Counted from the first letter of the stretch, positions 1-8,785 are shown. The stretch is DNA of 64,000 nucleotides from Haloterrigena salina JCM 13891 (GCF_000337495.1 NZ_AOIS01000037.1:283541-347540); one strand, 5' to 3'. The notes: generated from the sequence alone by a model not told the origin. Program-made: numbers and translations.

Positions 1-20
1 GGGTACGGGGGCCCCAGTCG

Positions 21-955
21 ATGACCGTCGTCGTCCCGCCGAACGTGGTCAGCGGGGGCGGTCCGGAGCTGGTCAGTGAGATTCGCGACCGTCGACCCGA
101 GATCGACCTCGAGCACGCCGACGACGACGAGGTGCTCGAGGCGGTGGCCGACGCCGAAGTCCTCGTGACCAGCCGGCTCCCTGAGGACGTGCTGGACGCG
201 GCCGAGAACCTGCGCTGGGTGCAGGCGCTCAGCGCGGGCACCGACGAGTACGAGTACGACGCCCTCGCCGCCCGGGACGTCGCCCTGACGTCGGTCTCGG
301 GTATCCACGCGAAGCCGATCGGCCAGCAGGTACTGGGGTATCTGCTCCACTTCGAACGGCGGTTCGATCGGGCGATCGCCAAGCAGCGCCGACGCGAGTG
401 GGAGCGCCACGGCGGCCGCGAGCTCGGTGATCGAACGATCGGTATCGTCGGCGTTGGTGCAATCGGCTCACAGGTGGCCGACTACTGCACGACCTTCGAC
501 GCTCGCGTCGTCGGGACGAAACGCGATCCGTCCGACGCGCCCGCGGCGCTGGACGCCGTCTACGGACCGGACGATCTCGAGTCCGTCCTCGCGGTCAGCG
601 ACTACCTCGTCCTCGCCTGCCCGCTGACCGACGAGACCCGCGGACTGATCGACGCCGACGCGCTGGCGGCGCTTCCCGACGACGCGGTGCTCGTCAACGT
701 CGCCCGCGGCGAGGTCGTCGAGCAGTCGGCGCTCGTCGACGCGCTCGAGGCGGGCGAGCTCGGCGGCGCCGCGCTCGACGTCTTCGAGGAGGAGCCCCTT
801 CCCGACTCGTCGCCGCTGTGGGACCGCGACGACGTGCTCGTGACGCCCCACATGGCGGGCTCGACCCCCACTACTGGGAGCGGTGCGCCGACGTCTTCCT
901 GCGAAACTTCGACCGGTTTCAGGCGGGCGAGCCCCTCGAGAACCGCGTCGTCTGA
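21..955 (+). CDS. D-2-hydroxyacid dehydrogenase, frameshifted near its 3' end
   Basis: NAD(P)-dependent oxidoreductase of the D-2-hydroxyacid dehydrogenase family. The Rossmann glycine motif GVGAIGS lies near residue 141, followed by the family's VNVARGEVV and the catalytic-region VTPHMAGSTP. At 865-869 a run of five C breaks the frame. Adding one C restores an ordinary family C-terminus (HYWERCADVFLRNF and on) ending at the TGA at 953-955. As written, the frame runs on to 1130 through unrelated residues. About 28 C-terminal residues are therefore lost or replaced, and the catalytic residues are intact. A one-base deletion in a homopolymer may be a real mutation or a sequencing error. The ATG at 21 fits the family start, but the frame is open to the window edge. 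The exact substrate cannot be told. Confidence 0.85.
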
Positions 956-1056
956 ACGCCTTTTTGGCCGACCCGGGAATCGATGCGGTGTCGTTCACGA
1001 TGACTCACGTCACACTCGAGTGGCATCTGTATCGAATCGGTTCGATTTCACCAAAT

Positions 1057-1263
1057 ATGATTTTTCGTCCCGTAACGCGCCCGCCCGAACCGCGTCTCTC
1101 AGCGGCCGAATCGCTATTCGAACTCGATAACATCGCCTCGAGAATCCGCGCGAGTACCGCCGGTCGTTCCGGCGAGACGCGCGACCGCTGGGACTCCCAC
1201 GAGATATTGACGCTCGTGACTGTTATCGGACGTGACGCCTACAGAACAATGCTGGCCCGTTGA
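1057..1263 (+). CDS. possible small hypothetical protein (68 aa)
   Basis: An ATG-started frame fills most of the gap between the dehydrogenase and the zinc-ribbon gene. Its composition looks protein-like (LSAAESLFELDNIASRIRAS, then SHEILTLVTVIGRDAYRTML), with a plausible helical, hydrophobic C-terminal half. I do not recognise the family. It sits in the same frame as the run-on tail of the frameshifted dehydrogenase, so it could be an artefact of that frame staying open. The rest of 956-1295 shows nothing else. Confidence 0.35.
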   Translation: MIFRPVTRPPEPRLSAAESLFELDNIASRIRASTAGRSGETRDRWDSHEILTLVTVIGRDAYRTMLAR

Positions 1264-1295
1264 TTAATGGTCGTCTCTCCCGAACGAGTGGGTGG

Positions 1296-1439
1296 ATGGG
1301 GGTCGTTACGAAAATTAAGCAGTTCGTCGGCGACGAGGGAGAGCTCTACGAGTGCCGGAACTGCGGCGAGAAGTTCAACCACGAGCCCGAGGCGTGTTCG
1401 ACCTGCGGCTCGACGGAAATCGCTCACTACGAGTTCTGA
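1296..1439 (+). CDS. small zinc-ribbon protein (47 aa)
   Basis: A 47-residue protein that starts at the ATG at 1296 and ends at a TGA. Two CxxC pairs, CRNC near residue 20 and CSTC near residue 36, make a compact four-cysteine zinc site, preceded by a short helix (VVTKIKQFVGDEGELYE). Haloarchaea encode many such zinc-finger micro-proteins, several of which are linked to stress or biofilm phenotypes, so a regulatory or adaptor role is possible but unproven. It lies about 100 bp before msrA on the same strand. Confidence 0.8.
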   Translation: MGVVTKIKQFVGDEGELYECRNCGEKFNHEPEACSTCGSTEIAHYEF

Positions 1440-1539
1440 GCGGGGCCGACGGTGGGCGGGCGGTTAGTCGACCAACGCACGGGCGCACAGCGACGGGTCC
1501 GGCGACGAACGCATCCGTCTCGAGCCCCTCGGTCCGAGT

Positions 1540-2214
1540 ATGGCCGATTCGAACGCGAGCCGGACGGCGTCGACGATCCAGTCCCTCGAGCGCGACGCCG
1601 GAACGGTGCCGCCGAGCGAGACGGAGACGGCGACGTTCGGCGCGGGCTGTTTCTGGGGTCCTGACGCGCGGTTCGGCGCGCTCGAGGGCGTCGTCCGAAC
1701 GCGCGTCGGCTACGCCGGCGGCGCGACGCCGGAGCCCAGCTACTACGCGCTCGGCGACCACACCGAGGTCGTCCAGCTCGAGTACGACCCGGACGAACTG
1801 TCGTACGAGGACCTGCTCGAGACCTACTGGTCGACCCACGACTGGGCGTCGACGGCGCCGAAACGCCAGTATCGAAGCGTCGTCCTCGCAGGCGACGACG
1901 ATCAGTACGAGACCGCCCTCGGTCAGCGGACCGCGCTCGAGGACCGGGCCGGACGGTCGGCCGCGATCGACGTCGAACGGCTCGAGTCGTTCACCCGGGC
2001 CGAGGAGTACCACCAGAAGTACGAACTTCGCTCGACGCCGATCGTCGGCGACGAACTCGAGGCGCTGTACGGCGACGCGTTCGTCGACTCGACGGTCGTC
2101 GCCCGACTGAACGGGTTCGCCGCCGGACACGGCGATCCGGCCCAGCGGGACGAACTGCTGGCGGCGCTCGACCTCCCGCCGACGGTGCGGATGGAGCTCC
2201 GACGACGGTTCTGA
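1540..2214 (+). CDS. msrA: peptide-methionine (S)-S-oxide reductase MsrA
   Basis: Repairs oxidised proteins by reducing the S epimer of methionine sulfoxide, using thioredoxin-type reductant in the cytoplasm. The signature GAGCFWGPDARFG places the nucleophilic cysteine at residue 37. It is followed by the conserved RVGYAGG, DHTEVVQLEYDP and THDW segments and, later, EEYHQKY. At 224 residues it carries a roughly 30-residue N-terminal extension over the minimal domain. The downstream alternative ATGs would cut into the fold, so the ATG at 1540 is kept. It is a single gene with no msrB nearby. Confidence 0.93.
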   Translation: MADSNASRTASTIQSLERDAGTVPPSETETATFGAGCFWGPDARFGALEGVVRTRVGYAGGATPEPSYYALGDHTEVVQLEYDPDELSYEDLLETYWSTHDWASTAPKRQYRSVVLAGDDDQYETALGQRTALEDRAGRSAAIDVERLESFTRAEEYHQKYELRSTPIVGDELEALYGDAFVDSTVVARLNGFAAGHGDPAQRDELLAALDLPPTVRMELRRRF

Positions 2215-2333
2215 CGGATAGACGATTTCGGCAGCGCGTGCGATCGCGGTCGCGGCAGCTTCTCGTTGCGGCCCGCGGCCTCGAGTCGACCGTTAATCGT
2301 CCTTATTTGTATCTCGGGGCCGAACGACCGGCT

Positions 2334-2741
2334 ATGACCGGCGACGACCGATACAAGGTGTTCGGAGTCTACCTCTCGGCGCCAGTGACCGACGCGCTCG
2401 AGGAGCATCTCTACGACGAAGCGGGCGTCCTCGACGTCGAGGCCTACTTCGAGGAGACCGCGGATTCGGTCCCCGTCGGCGATCCGGGCGCCGATGCGAC
2501 CGACGACCTCGTCGCGGGCGTGCTGGACTCCTTTGCCGACCTCTACGACCGGGCGGATTTCGCGGCCGCCGAACGGACCGCTCCCGACGCGTTCGATCTC
2601 GTCCACCTCGCGGCCGACCCGACTCGAGTCGCCGACGTTCGCGAGCGGTTTCGGGCCGCCGCCACCATTCAGGACGCCGATCTGCGGACTGTTCAGACGG
2701 CGATTCTCGGCGCCCACCTCGAGGCGGGCCCGACTGAATGA
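2334..2741 (+). CDS. conserved haloarchaeal hypothetical protein (135 aa)
   Basis: Acidic soluble protein of 135 residues that starts MTGDDRYKVFGVYLSAPVTD. The longer frame opens upstream at 2238, but codon use becomes typical only from the ATG at 2334, which follows an AT-rich TTATTTGTAT stretch by about 25 bases, as expected for a leaderless transcript. It is predicted to be mostly helical, with no membrane segment, cysteines or known catalytic motif. Function unknown. Confidence 0.65.
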   Translation: MTGDDRYKVFGVYLSAPVTDALEEHLYDEAGVLDVEAYFEETADSVPVGDPGADATDDLVAGVLDSFADLYDRADFAAAERTAPDAFDLVHLAADPTRVADVRERFRAAATIQDADLRTVQTAILGAHLEAGPTE

Positions 2742-2834
2742 GGTACCGTTGGTGGTCGACGGCGTGGTCCCTTCGCTAGCGCTACGTCGGATCTAGGCTC
2801 CGGAATACTGCTGTGACTACGCTTCGCGGGCCGG

Positions 2835-3284
2835 CTACGCGTCGGGGGTTCGGCGCTCGACCATTCCCAGTCCGACCCAGGAGATGACGACCTCGTCGTG
2901 CTGGTTGATCCCCTCGAGGCGGCTGTCCACGTAGCCGCGCTTGGGATCGCTCTCGGAGACGCGCTTGTCGACGACCTCCGTCCGAACCGACAGCGTATCG
3001 CCGGGCCTGACGGGCTGGTTCCAGCGGAGTTCGTCCACGCCGCGAGCGCCCATGCTGGCCTGGTCCTGGATCGAGCCATCGACGAGCAGCCGCATGCAGA
3101 TCGACGCGGTGTGCCACCCCGAGGCGACCAGCTCGCCGAACGCGGACTCCTCGGCCGCCTCCTCGTCGGTGTGAAACGGCTGCGGATCGTACCGCTCGGC
3201 GAACTCGAGGATTTCCTCCTTCGTAACGGTGTACTCGCCGAACTCTTGTGTCTCGCCAACCTCGATATCCTCGTAGTACTGCAT
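2835..3284 (-). CDS. MaoC family hot-dog dehydratase
   Basis: A 149-residue single-domain hot-dog protein of the MaoC / (R)-specific enoyl-CoA hydratase type. The N-terminal MQYYEDIEVGE and the active-site stretch YDPQPFHTDEEAA (Asp and His of the hydratase motif) are both present, then the GWHTASICMRL helix and VRPGDTLSVRTEV. The family hydrates trans-2-enoyl-CoA in fatty-acid or polyester metabolism. Haloarchaea carry several copies, and substrate cannot be assigned. Start chosen at the second methionine (3284), because MQYYEDI is the usual family start and the nine upstream residues look non-coding. Confidence 0.88.
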   Translation of the reverse strand: MQYYEDIEVGETQEFGEYTVTKEEILEFAERYDPQPFHTDEEAAEESAFGELVASGWHTASICMRLLVDGSIQDQASMGARGVDELRWNQPVRPGDTLSVRTEVVDKRVSESDPKRGYVDSRLEGINQHDEVVISWVGLGMVERRTPDA

Positions 3285-3356
3285 ACTGCTGTCAGTGTGG
3301 CGTGCGAACAAGAGACTATGGAAAGCGGAATCGCCACCAGGTGCCGAGCGACGGCG

Positions 3357-3497
3357 TCAGGCCCGCTGTAGCTCGTGAATCGTCACCCAGTGGTCGGGGT
3401 GCTCGGCCTCGTGGTCCCTGGCGTCGCGGTTGGCGTCTGGCCAGTCGGTACACTCGCGCTCGAGATCGCAACTGTCACACTGGATCAGGTATGCCAT
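3357..3497 (-). CDS. small cysteine-containing protein (46 aa)
   Basis: A 46-residue frame reading MAYLIQCDSCDLERECTDW and on, ending with THELQRA-like residues before a TGA. Three N-terminal cysteines plus a DHEAEHPDHW histidine-rich stretch suggest a zinc-binding micro-protein. It sits upstream of the MaoC gene on the same strand with a 72-bp gap and may be cotranscribed. Function unknown. Confidence 0.65.
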   Translation of the reverse strand: MAYLIQCDSCDLERECTDWPDANRDARDHEAEHPDHWVTIHELQRA

Positions 3498-3643
3498 ACT
3501 ATAACATCCCACGAGGCCGATCTTAAGCGTTCGTCCTGAGTGGGAACGGACGGTCCATCGGCTCGATAGATCGGTGGTTGGATGGCGTCGAACGGGCCAC
3601 TGAACGGGACCTCCTCAATGAACCTCGATGACCAAGAACGCGG

Positions 3644-3917
3644 TTAACGCCGCACACCTAGGAGGAGGACATAATGGGGGTTGTTCCGACTCGAGAAGGT
3701 CCACGTCAGAATCGCGCTCATGATGACGATCGCCCAGTAGGTCGTTTGGTCGAGCCGTTCGCGCCAGACCTTCATCCGGTGAATTTCCCCTCGGTAGAGG
3801 TGTGCCAGACTCGAGTTCGGTCCCACTCCTCCTCCAACAATCCGCGGCCGATCTCGCGATACGCCGCGTCGGTCGGATCGTCGTCTTCGGTCAACTCTCG
3901 GTCCATCGAAGTCATGA
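3644..3917 (-). pseudogene. broken DUF2270 membrane-protein gene
   Basis: Read on the minus strand, the first frame gives MTSMDRELTEDD through RGLLEEE. The sequence then continues in another frame as GPNSSLAHLYRGEIHRMKVW and a first membrane segment (WAIVIMSAILTWTFSSRNN). It ends at a stop just where the second membrane helix should begin. One missing base (GAGGAG[A]TGGGACC) accounts for the frame break. The intact paralog at 22105-22887 has the matching FYRGEVSQ and SIVFSSRNMPAF segments, which identifies the family. About two thirds of the gene is gone at the 3' side. Confidence 0.75.
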
Positions 3918-3940
3918 TTACAATTGGACTGGACGTACAA

Positions 3941-4276
3941 TATTAGTTCCGCTGGAGCGGATTCAGGCCGACCTTTTCTGACAGTGACATCGATGACCGC
4001 CGTGGCGAAATTGAACTAAGTGAGAAATTCTGATGGCATCACTTGCCGGCGCATCCGTCGCCCCTTCGTGATGTCCTTGCCGGTGACGACGCCATTCGCG
4101 ATCAGCCATATATAATTGATCTACACTGTAAACTATTCTGCTAGTTTCGGTAGATGTCATTCGCGGCGTGCTGAATACGGAGCGCGTTTCGGTCACGACA
4201 CTCACCCTAGGACGCTGACGAAGACACATCGTGCCCACAGGGTGATATCGTCGCCACTGCACCGAGTAGCCGTTGA
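3941..4276. other. non-coding gap, 336 bp
   Basis: No supported gene. The stretch is AT-richer than its flanks and contains a TATATAATTGATC-type segment near 4107, but frames in it lack protein-like composition. It probably belongs to the decayed accessory region between the DUF2270 remnant and the regulator. Confidence 0.4.
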
Positions 4277-4942
4277 TCAATCTGGGTTTTCACCGTCATC
4301 TACCAGGGAAGAAACGATGAGTCGTTTGGTCCCACGTCGAAGGAGACCACTGGCTGCAGGTTGAGAGATATCCAGATCAGCGGCGACGTCGCTGAGAGTT
4401 GCGTTCCGCGGGTCTTCGAAATACCCTGTGTCGAGTGCGACGAGGAGTGCTTCTCGTTGGCTATCGGTCAATCCCGCGTCCGTATTCCCTAAACTAGCGT
4501 ATTCGTTCACGCGCAGTAACTCGATATCAATGTCGTTCCGTTCCGCATAGTCCCATAGAGGGGCCAGATTCGTCCGGTCGGGCATCCATACTGTTAGAAT
4601 CCAACCGTTTCCGTCGTTCTTCATATCGAGTATAATACCATTCGCGGTCGAAATAACTGGGGAGATGATCTTCGCTTCGTCTGTGTACTCGAAGCTATAG
4701 ATCGCCTTCTCGTCTCTGGTTTCGATAACTCGTTCAAACTCGCCAATGGTGTGATCATTTCGCAATCCGTCTTCGAACTGGCGGAAATCAGATGACTGTA
4801 TTCGATAGAAGAATTTCCCCGATGTAGGGTCAGTTCCTGCCTCTAATACCGATTCGACTTTCGAACTCTGGTCGTGAGTGACTGTCTTCGTGAGCACTAT
4901 GTCGGGGTGCTCGACTCGGACAACTGCTTTAATATCGGTCAC
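4277..4942 (-). CDS. HTH_10 (bacterio-opsin activator-type) transcriptional regulator
   Basis: A 221-residue regulator. The C-terminal HTH_10 domain (residues about 155-215) shows the family pattern LTDSQREALLVALDTGYFE, then ATLSDVAADLDISQPAASG and a basic LLRRGTKRLI. The N-terminal 150 residues resemble the sensing domain seen in stand-alone Bat-like proteins. The start codon is GTG, supported by a TATA-like element 25 bases upstream (leaderless). It is divergent from an EamA-type transporter about 600 bp away, a possible but unproven target. Confidence 0.85.
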   Translation of the reverse strand: MTDIKAVVRVEHPDIVLTKTVTHDQSSKVESVLEAGTDPTSGKFFYRIQSSDFRQFEDGLRNDHTIGEFERVIETRDEKAIYSFEYTDEAKIISPVISTANGIILDMKNDGNGWILTVWMPDRTNLAPLWDYAERNDIDIELLRVNEYASLGNTDAGLTDSQREALLVALDTGYFEDPRNATLSDVAADLDISQPAASGLLRRGTKRLIVSSLVDDGENPD

Positions 4943-4960
4943 TGTTCTATCGGGTAGGTG

Positions 4961-4973
4961 TCTTTAATATATG
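4961..4973 (-). promoter_or_regulatory. TATA-like promoter for the HTH_10 regulator
   Basis: On the minus strand this reads ATATATTAAAGA, centred about 25 bases before the GTG at 4942. That is the spacing of archaeal leaderless promoters and it decides the GTG start. Confidence 0.5.
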
Positions 4974-5540
4974 AACATGTATATTTGGCAAATCCCCTAG
5001 GAACTATCATAATTGGTTTACTTCATGCAGAGAATGTGTGGAAATTGGTATTGAGTTCCGAATCGACGTCAGTGAAACACTACATACGGAGTCTGCGTTC
5101 AGCAGTCGGGCGCTGTTCTATTGGGCAGTGAAACGGAGGCTGCTGGGGACAATAGAAGAGAGCGGTCCGGCGGAGTTGGTGGTACACTACTCAGACCGAG
5201 GATAAACGCGCATCGAAATCTCTCGTGGAGTTCTCGGGGCGATAATCGTCCGTTTTGCTCGCTCTCGTCGTCCTCGCTGCATTCACCGAGCAACCTGCGA
5301 ACGCGGTCAGGAATGCGTGAGATCTCCTAGACCCGATATAAATGGATTATTCGATTAAGAGAGAGACCGATGCGGGCACGGTCGGTATGCAGTATGTATG
5401 GCACGGAGATACCATGCCGATGACCGAGGTAGCAACACTGAACCGAAATTCTACCTCCCCGCCGGGGTCACCCCACCGTTCGATACCAGTCGCTTCGAGC
5501 GTTTCTGGGTGTCGCTATTCGACTATTCCGTTGAATCACC
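4974..5540. other. long intergenic region upstream of the EamA gene
   Basis: About 570 bp between the divergent regulator and transporter genes. Short frames exist on both strands but have poor composition and no recognisable motif. I see no RNA gene. It may hold operators for the neighbouring regulator or be decayed sequence. Confidence 0.4.
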
Positions 5541-5969
5541 ATGATGGAGTTCCCTGAGATAGATTCGGCTGTGTTCTTCGGTTCGATTACGATGGTCGCT
5601 TGGGGAATTTGGGTAGTCTTGGGCAACGCTGCGTCGGAGTCTATCGACCCGAGGACGGCCGCTGCAATCACCTATCTCGTTGCGGGACCCCTTGCACTCG
5701 GATACATCCTCGTTTCAGACGCATCGCTCGCCATTACTGCGAGGGGCGGACTGCTCGCTGGCACTGCCGGATTGTTCACCGGAACAGGTCTGATTTCGAT
5801 GTACATCGGTCTTTCCGGAGGGTCAACGACCGTCATCTCTACTCTCGGTGCGATGTACTTCGTCGTCGCGGCTCTCATCGGAATGGTCATTCTCGGAGAC
5901 GAAGTTACGATAACGAGATTTGCTGGGATAGCGTTCGCAGTTATTGGGATCATCTTAGTTACCCGATAG
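5541..5969 (+). CDS. EamA/DMT-type half transporter (142 aa)
   Basis: Membrane protein with about five hydrophobic helices and EamA-like hallmarks: SITMVAWGIWVVLGNAAS at the N-terminus and FVVAALIGMVILGDE followed by AFAVIGIILV at the C-terminus. It is half the length of ordinary ten-helix DMT permeases, like the paired or dimerising single-domain members, so it probably acts as a dimer at the cytoplasmic membrane. Substrate unknown. Two ATGs in tandem (5541 and 5544) are equally good starts. The HTH_10 gene lies divergently upstream. Confidence 0.85.
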   Translation: MMEFPEIDSAVFFGSITMVAWGIWVVLGNAASESIDPRTAAAITYLVAGPLALGYILVSDASLAITARGGLLAGTAGLFTGTGLISMYIGLSGGSTTVISTLGAMYFVVAALIGMVILGDEVTITRFAGIAFAVIGIILVTR

Positions 5970-6080
5970 GGTAGCCTACGCGATTATTGGGCATGAGATA
6001 GCACTCTCAAAAAAGCGAGTCAAGGCGCGTTTAAGACGCGGCTGACAGATGGGAGGAGTTCGACGTTTGTCTGGTCGCGC

Positions 6081-6242
6081 TCATCGGCACGCTTTCGCGG
6101 TCAGCCACAGATTGTACCAAAAGGACTGCGAAGTAGATTCACTAAGCGCACGCGCCGAGTCCTCGTTGTAGGACCCGCTGTCGAGATACGCACCTACCTC
6201 AAGATGCTCCACGAAGGGTTCGTCGAACCCGCGGACGGCCCG
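6081..6242 (-). pseudogene. C-terminal fragment of an unidentified gene
   Basis: A minus-strand frame of about 53 residues, bounded upstream by a stop and lacking a start, reads like real protein (VRGFDEPFVEHLEVGAYLDS, later SQSFWYNLWLTAKACR). I cannot name the family. With the DUF2270 and channel remnants on either side it fits a zone of gene decay. The rest of 5970-6341 holds nothing I can support. Confidence 0.3.
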
Positions 6243-6341
6243 CTACCCCGCTGGATCTTCGGCCCCTCTGCGAGGCGAGTATTCCGACCGTTTCGGACGA
6301 AGCGTTCGACCGCTCTCGACGGGTTGGATACGCGACGGCGA

Positions 6342-6590
6342 CTACTGTACGGGCTCGTCGAATCCGACGCTCGAGAGGTCGTCGAGAGAGACGTCCTCGG
6401 TTGCGGTTACCGAGTCCAAATCGATCGCTCGTGGCGCGAGTTCCCGCCGGAACGCCCGAGTCCCGTCGGGCGTCGCGTACGTCGGGACGATGATATCGCG
6501 ATTGTTGTAGTCGCGCTCGACGAGCCACACGCGCACGTCGTCCGACTCCGATGGCATGAGAGCGCGAACGTGAACCGCGAGGATAGTCAT
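6342..6590 (-). CDS. hypothetical protein (82 aa)
   Basis: Small acidic protein that starts MTILAVHVRALMPSESDDVR and contains VWLVERDYNNRDIIVPTYAT. It has mixed strand/helix character, no cysteines and no membrane helix. Codon use matches the neighbours. It is divergent from the DCC oxidoreductase gene with a 56-bp shared promoter region. No family recognised. Confidence 0.6.
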   Translation of the reverse strand: MTILAVHVRALMPSESDDVRVWLVERDYNNRDIIVPTYATPDGTRAFRRELAPRAIDLDSVTATEDVSLDDLSSVGFDEPVQ

Positions 6591-6646
6591 TTGGAGCGTG
6601 ATTTTAGTGCGTTCGGAACCTCCTCACGCACGACTTCGCCTCGAGT

Positions 6647-7000
6647 ATGTCTCCATCGCCTCCACCGACGCTCGTCTACGACGACGACTGCGGAGTCTGT
6701 ACGCGCGCGGCGCGGTTCGTCGATCGCCGCGCGGCCATCGACATCGTCGGCTTCTCCGAGCTGACTCCGGAGTTGCGAGACCGGCTCCCCGCAGAGTACG
6801 AGCAGTGCGCTCACCTCGTCACCGAGAGGGCCGTCTACTCTTGTGGGGAGGCGATGGAGCGCGCCTACGAACTCACGGGGCTGCCGCCATCGCGTCTGTT
6901 ACCGCTCTTCCGGGGAATTCCCGGGTACGAGTCCGTTCGCGAGGGCGTTTATCGGATCGTCGCCGAGAACCGACCGCTGATCGGCCGGTTGCTCCCGTAG
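6647..7000 (+). CDS. DCC family thiol-disulfide oxidoreductase (DUF393)
   Basis: A 117-residue thioredoxin-fold protein with the diagnostic N-terminal YDDDCGVCTRAARFVDRR, which supplies the CxxC redox pair (residues 15 and 18), and a LVTERAVYSCGEAMERA segment matching the family's substrate-binding half. Members are predicted thiol-disulfide oxidoreductases; physiological partners are mostly unknown. The ATG at 6647 gives the usual family N-terminus. The end is close to the remains of a broken channel gene on the other strand. Confidence 0.87.
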   Translation: MSPSPPPTLVYDDDCGVCTRAARFVDRRAAIDIVGFSELTPELRDRLPAEYEQCAHLVTERAVYSCGEAMERAYELTGLPPSRLLPLFRGIPGYESVREGVYRIVAENRPLIGRLLP

Positions 7001-7080
7001 ATCCCTCCTCGAGAGCGGGGATACCGCGTCAGCCGAGATCCCGGGCGTTCGTAGCATCGGGTATGACCGTCGGATTCCGT

Positions 7081-7558
7081 CCCCGTGTTCTTCGAAGAAC
7101 GCCGCCGGACGGTCGGTCCCGAACACTTCCGGGGCGGGCGTACTCCCGGTCCCGCGACTCGAGTTCCGAGAGGAACGCCTCGCCGCGAGGGGAGTACTCG
7201 CAGATGACGATCTGATCCTCCAGATCCGTCGCCGCCGTCGGTGCCGACGGCGCGAGCGCGTTCTGGAGTCACGGAACCGCGAACACGTCCGCGGCGGTGA
7301 GAATGAGCCCGATTCCGGCGAGTTGCATTCCGGTCGCCAGCAGGTTCATCTGCGGCGTCCGCCACGGCGCGTCTTGGCCGTATCCCGTCGTCGTGTACGT
7401 CTGAAAGACGATCTCGAGGGACTGATACAGCGGCTGCGGACGGCTTCCACGCGGTCATGCCGTAGTTGTACAGGAGTAAAGAAGACGGTCGATACGACTA
7501 CCAGTACGAAGTAGTAGACGGTGCGACGGGATTTCCACAGCGACAGACGGCTACTACC
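7081..7558 (-). pseudogene. broken potassium-channel / TrkA-N gene
   Basis: Minus-strand pieces in different frames join into a recognisable two-helix K+ channel with TrkA-N domain. The first piece reads GSSRLSLWKSRRTVYYFVLV. LYNYGMTAW and the pore region LEIVFQTYTTTGYGQDAPW (TTTGYG filter) follow, then QLAGIGLILTAADVFAVP, and last LEDQIVICEYSPRGEAFLSE of the nucleotide-binding domain. At least two frameshifts (near 7470 and 7447) separate the pieces, and a TGA replaces the Trp codon after DVFAVP. Similarity fades near 7081. The 5' end abuts the stop of the PiT gene. Confidence 0.8.
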
Positions 7559-7612
7559 CGGTGCCGACGTGTTGAGCGTGTTGGGTGAACGGATACTGCT
7601 CGCGAGAGGTCG

Positions 7613-8785
7613 TCAGTTACCTATGACCAGCATCGATCCGTAGCCGAGTCCGAACGCGAGCGCGAACGATCCGACCCAGGCGACGACGGTGAGTCCCAGC
7701 TTGCGAGGACTGACGCCGGCCCCGCCGGCGACCGCGAGACCGCTGCCGACGATGGCGCTCACGATGATCTCGTTGAACGAGACCGGCACCCCCAGCAGGA
7801 CCGCGGTCTGGGCGATGAGAAACGAGGGGACGAGCGTCGAGATCGATCGGCGCGGCCCCAGCGACGCGTACTCCTGGGAGATCGACTTGATCATCCGCGG
7901 TGCGCTCGTCCAGGAGCCGACGAGGATCCCGACGCCGCCGCCGAGCAGCACCGCGATCGGCGACACCGCCGGCAGGTCCTCGAGCAGCGGGAACAGCGGT
8001 CCGACGGCCAGCCCGACCTGACTCGCACCAGCCGAGAACGCCACGAGCGCACCGAGCGAGAGCAGGAACCGGCGCAGACCGTCGGCCTGATCGCGACCGA
8101 CGTCCCAGCGGACGGCCGCCGCGACGAGCGTGCCGAGACCGAGCGAAATCACGGCCGTGGCGGCGGTGCCGTCGACTGGAACCGCGGTGACGCCGGCGGC
8201 GGCGAGCGTTCCCCCGACCGACGAGAGGAACGCGAACTCGAGGTTCGCGACGACGGTGCCGACGATTCCGGCGAGAATCGGGATGCTGACGTCTTCCGGA
8301 ACGTCCGGTCGCGGGAGGACGCTCGCGATCCCGTAGGCGATTCCCCCGCCGACGACCGGCGTGAGCACCCACACCGCGCCGATTTCGGCGTACTTTCCCC
8401 AGGCCGGTTCCCCGCCGAGCGCGAAGCCGACGCCGATGACCGACCCCGTCACGGTGAACGCGGTCGCGATCGGGTAGCCGGTGTAGATACCGATCGCCAT
8501 CAGTCCGGCGCCGATCAGTAAGACCACGATGACGCCGCTGACCGGGAGGCTGACCCCGTCGACGAGGCCCCTCCCGACGGCTTCGGAAACGCTCCCTCCC
8601 TGGGTCACCGCACCGGCGAAGCCGAGGATGCCGACGAGAAACGCCGCGCGCATCGTCGGAATCGCGTTGGCGCCGACGGCCGGTGCGAACGGCGTCGCGC
8701 CGCTCGAGCCGGCGCCGATCACCCAGGCCATGAACAGGCTCGCGATAGCGGCGGCTGCGAACAGTAGTATCGTTCCCGGATCCAT
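7613..8785 (-). CDS. PiT family inorganic anion permease
   Basis: A 390-residue integral membrane protein with about eleven hydrophobic helices and the duplicated PiT signature. The first copy is MAWVIGAGSSGATPFAPAVG with GANAIPTMRAAFLVG; the second, in the C-terminal half, is SFNEIIVSAIVGSGLAVAG. PiT proteins move phosphate, and some members (CysP type) move sulfate. Its place at the end of a run of sulfur genes makes a sulfur oxyanion at least as likely as phosphate; this is inference. The frame extends upstream to 9322 in the shadow of the YeeE genes, and the real start is the ATG at 8785. Confidence 0.87.
   Translation of the reverse strand: MDPGTILLFAAAAIASLFMAWVIGAGSSGATPFAPAVGANAIPTMRAAFLVGILGFAGAVTQGGSVSEAVGRGLVDGVSLPVSGVIVVLLIGAGLMAIGIYTGYPIATAFTVTGSVIGVGFALGGEPAWGKYAEIGAVWVLTPVVGGGIAYGIASVLPRPDVPEDVSIPILAGIVGTVVANLEFAFLSSVGGTLAAAGVTAVPVDGTAATAVISLGLGTLVAAAVRWDVGRDQADGLRRFLLSLGALVAFSAGASQVGLAVGPLFPLLEDLPAVSPIAVLLGGGVGILVGSWTSAPRMIKSISQEYASLGPRRSISTLVPSFLIAQTAVLLGVPVSFNEIIVSAIVGSGLAVAGGAGVSPRKLGLTVVAWVGSFALAFGLGYGSMLVIGN

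Noticed and set aside
1375..2130. Long antisense frame opposite the zinc-ribbon and msrA genes
   Set aside because: Arg- and Val-rich shadow reading of high-GC coding DNA; the plus-strand MsrA has all family motifs.
5099..5293. Small frame in the gap upstream of the EamA gene
   Set aside because: Pro/Ser-rich composition, no promoter at the right spacing, no recognisable motif.
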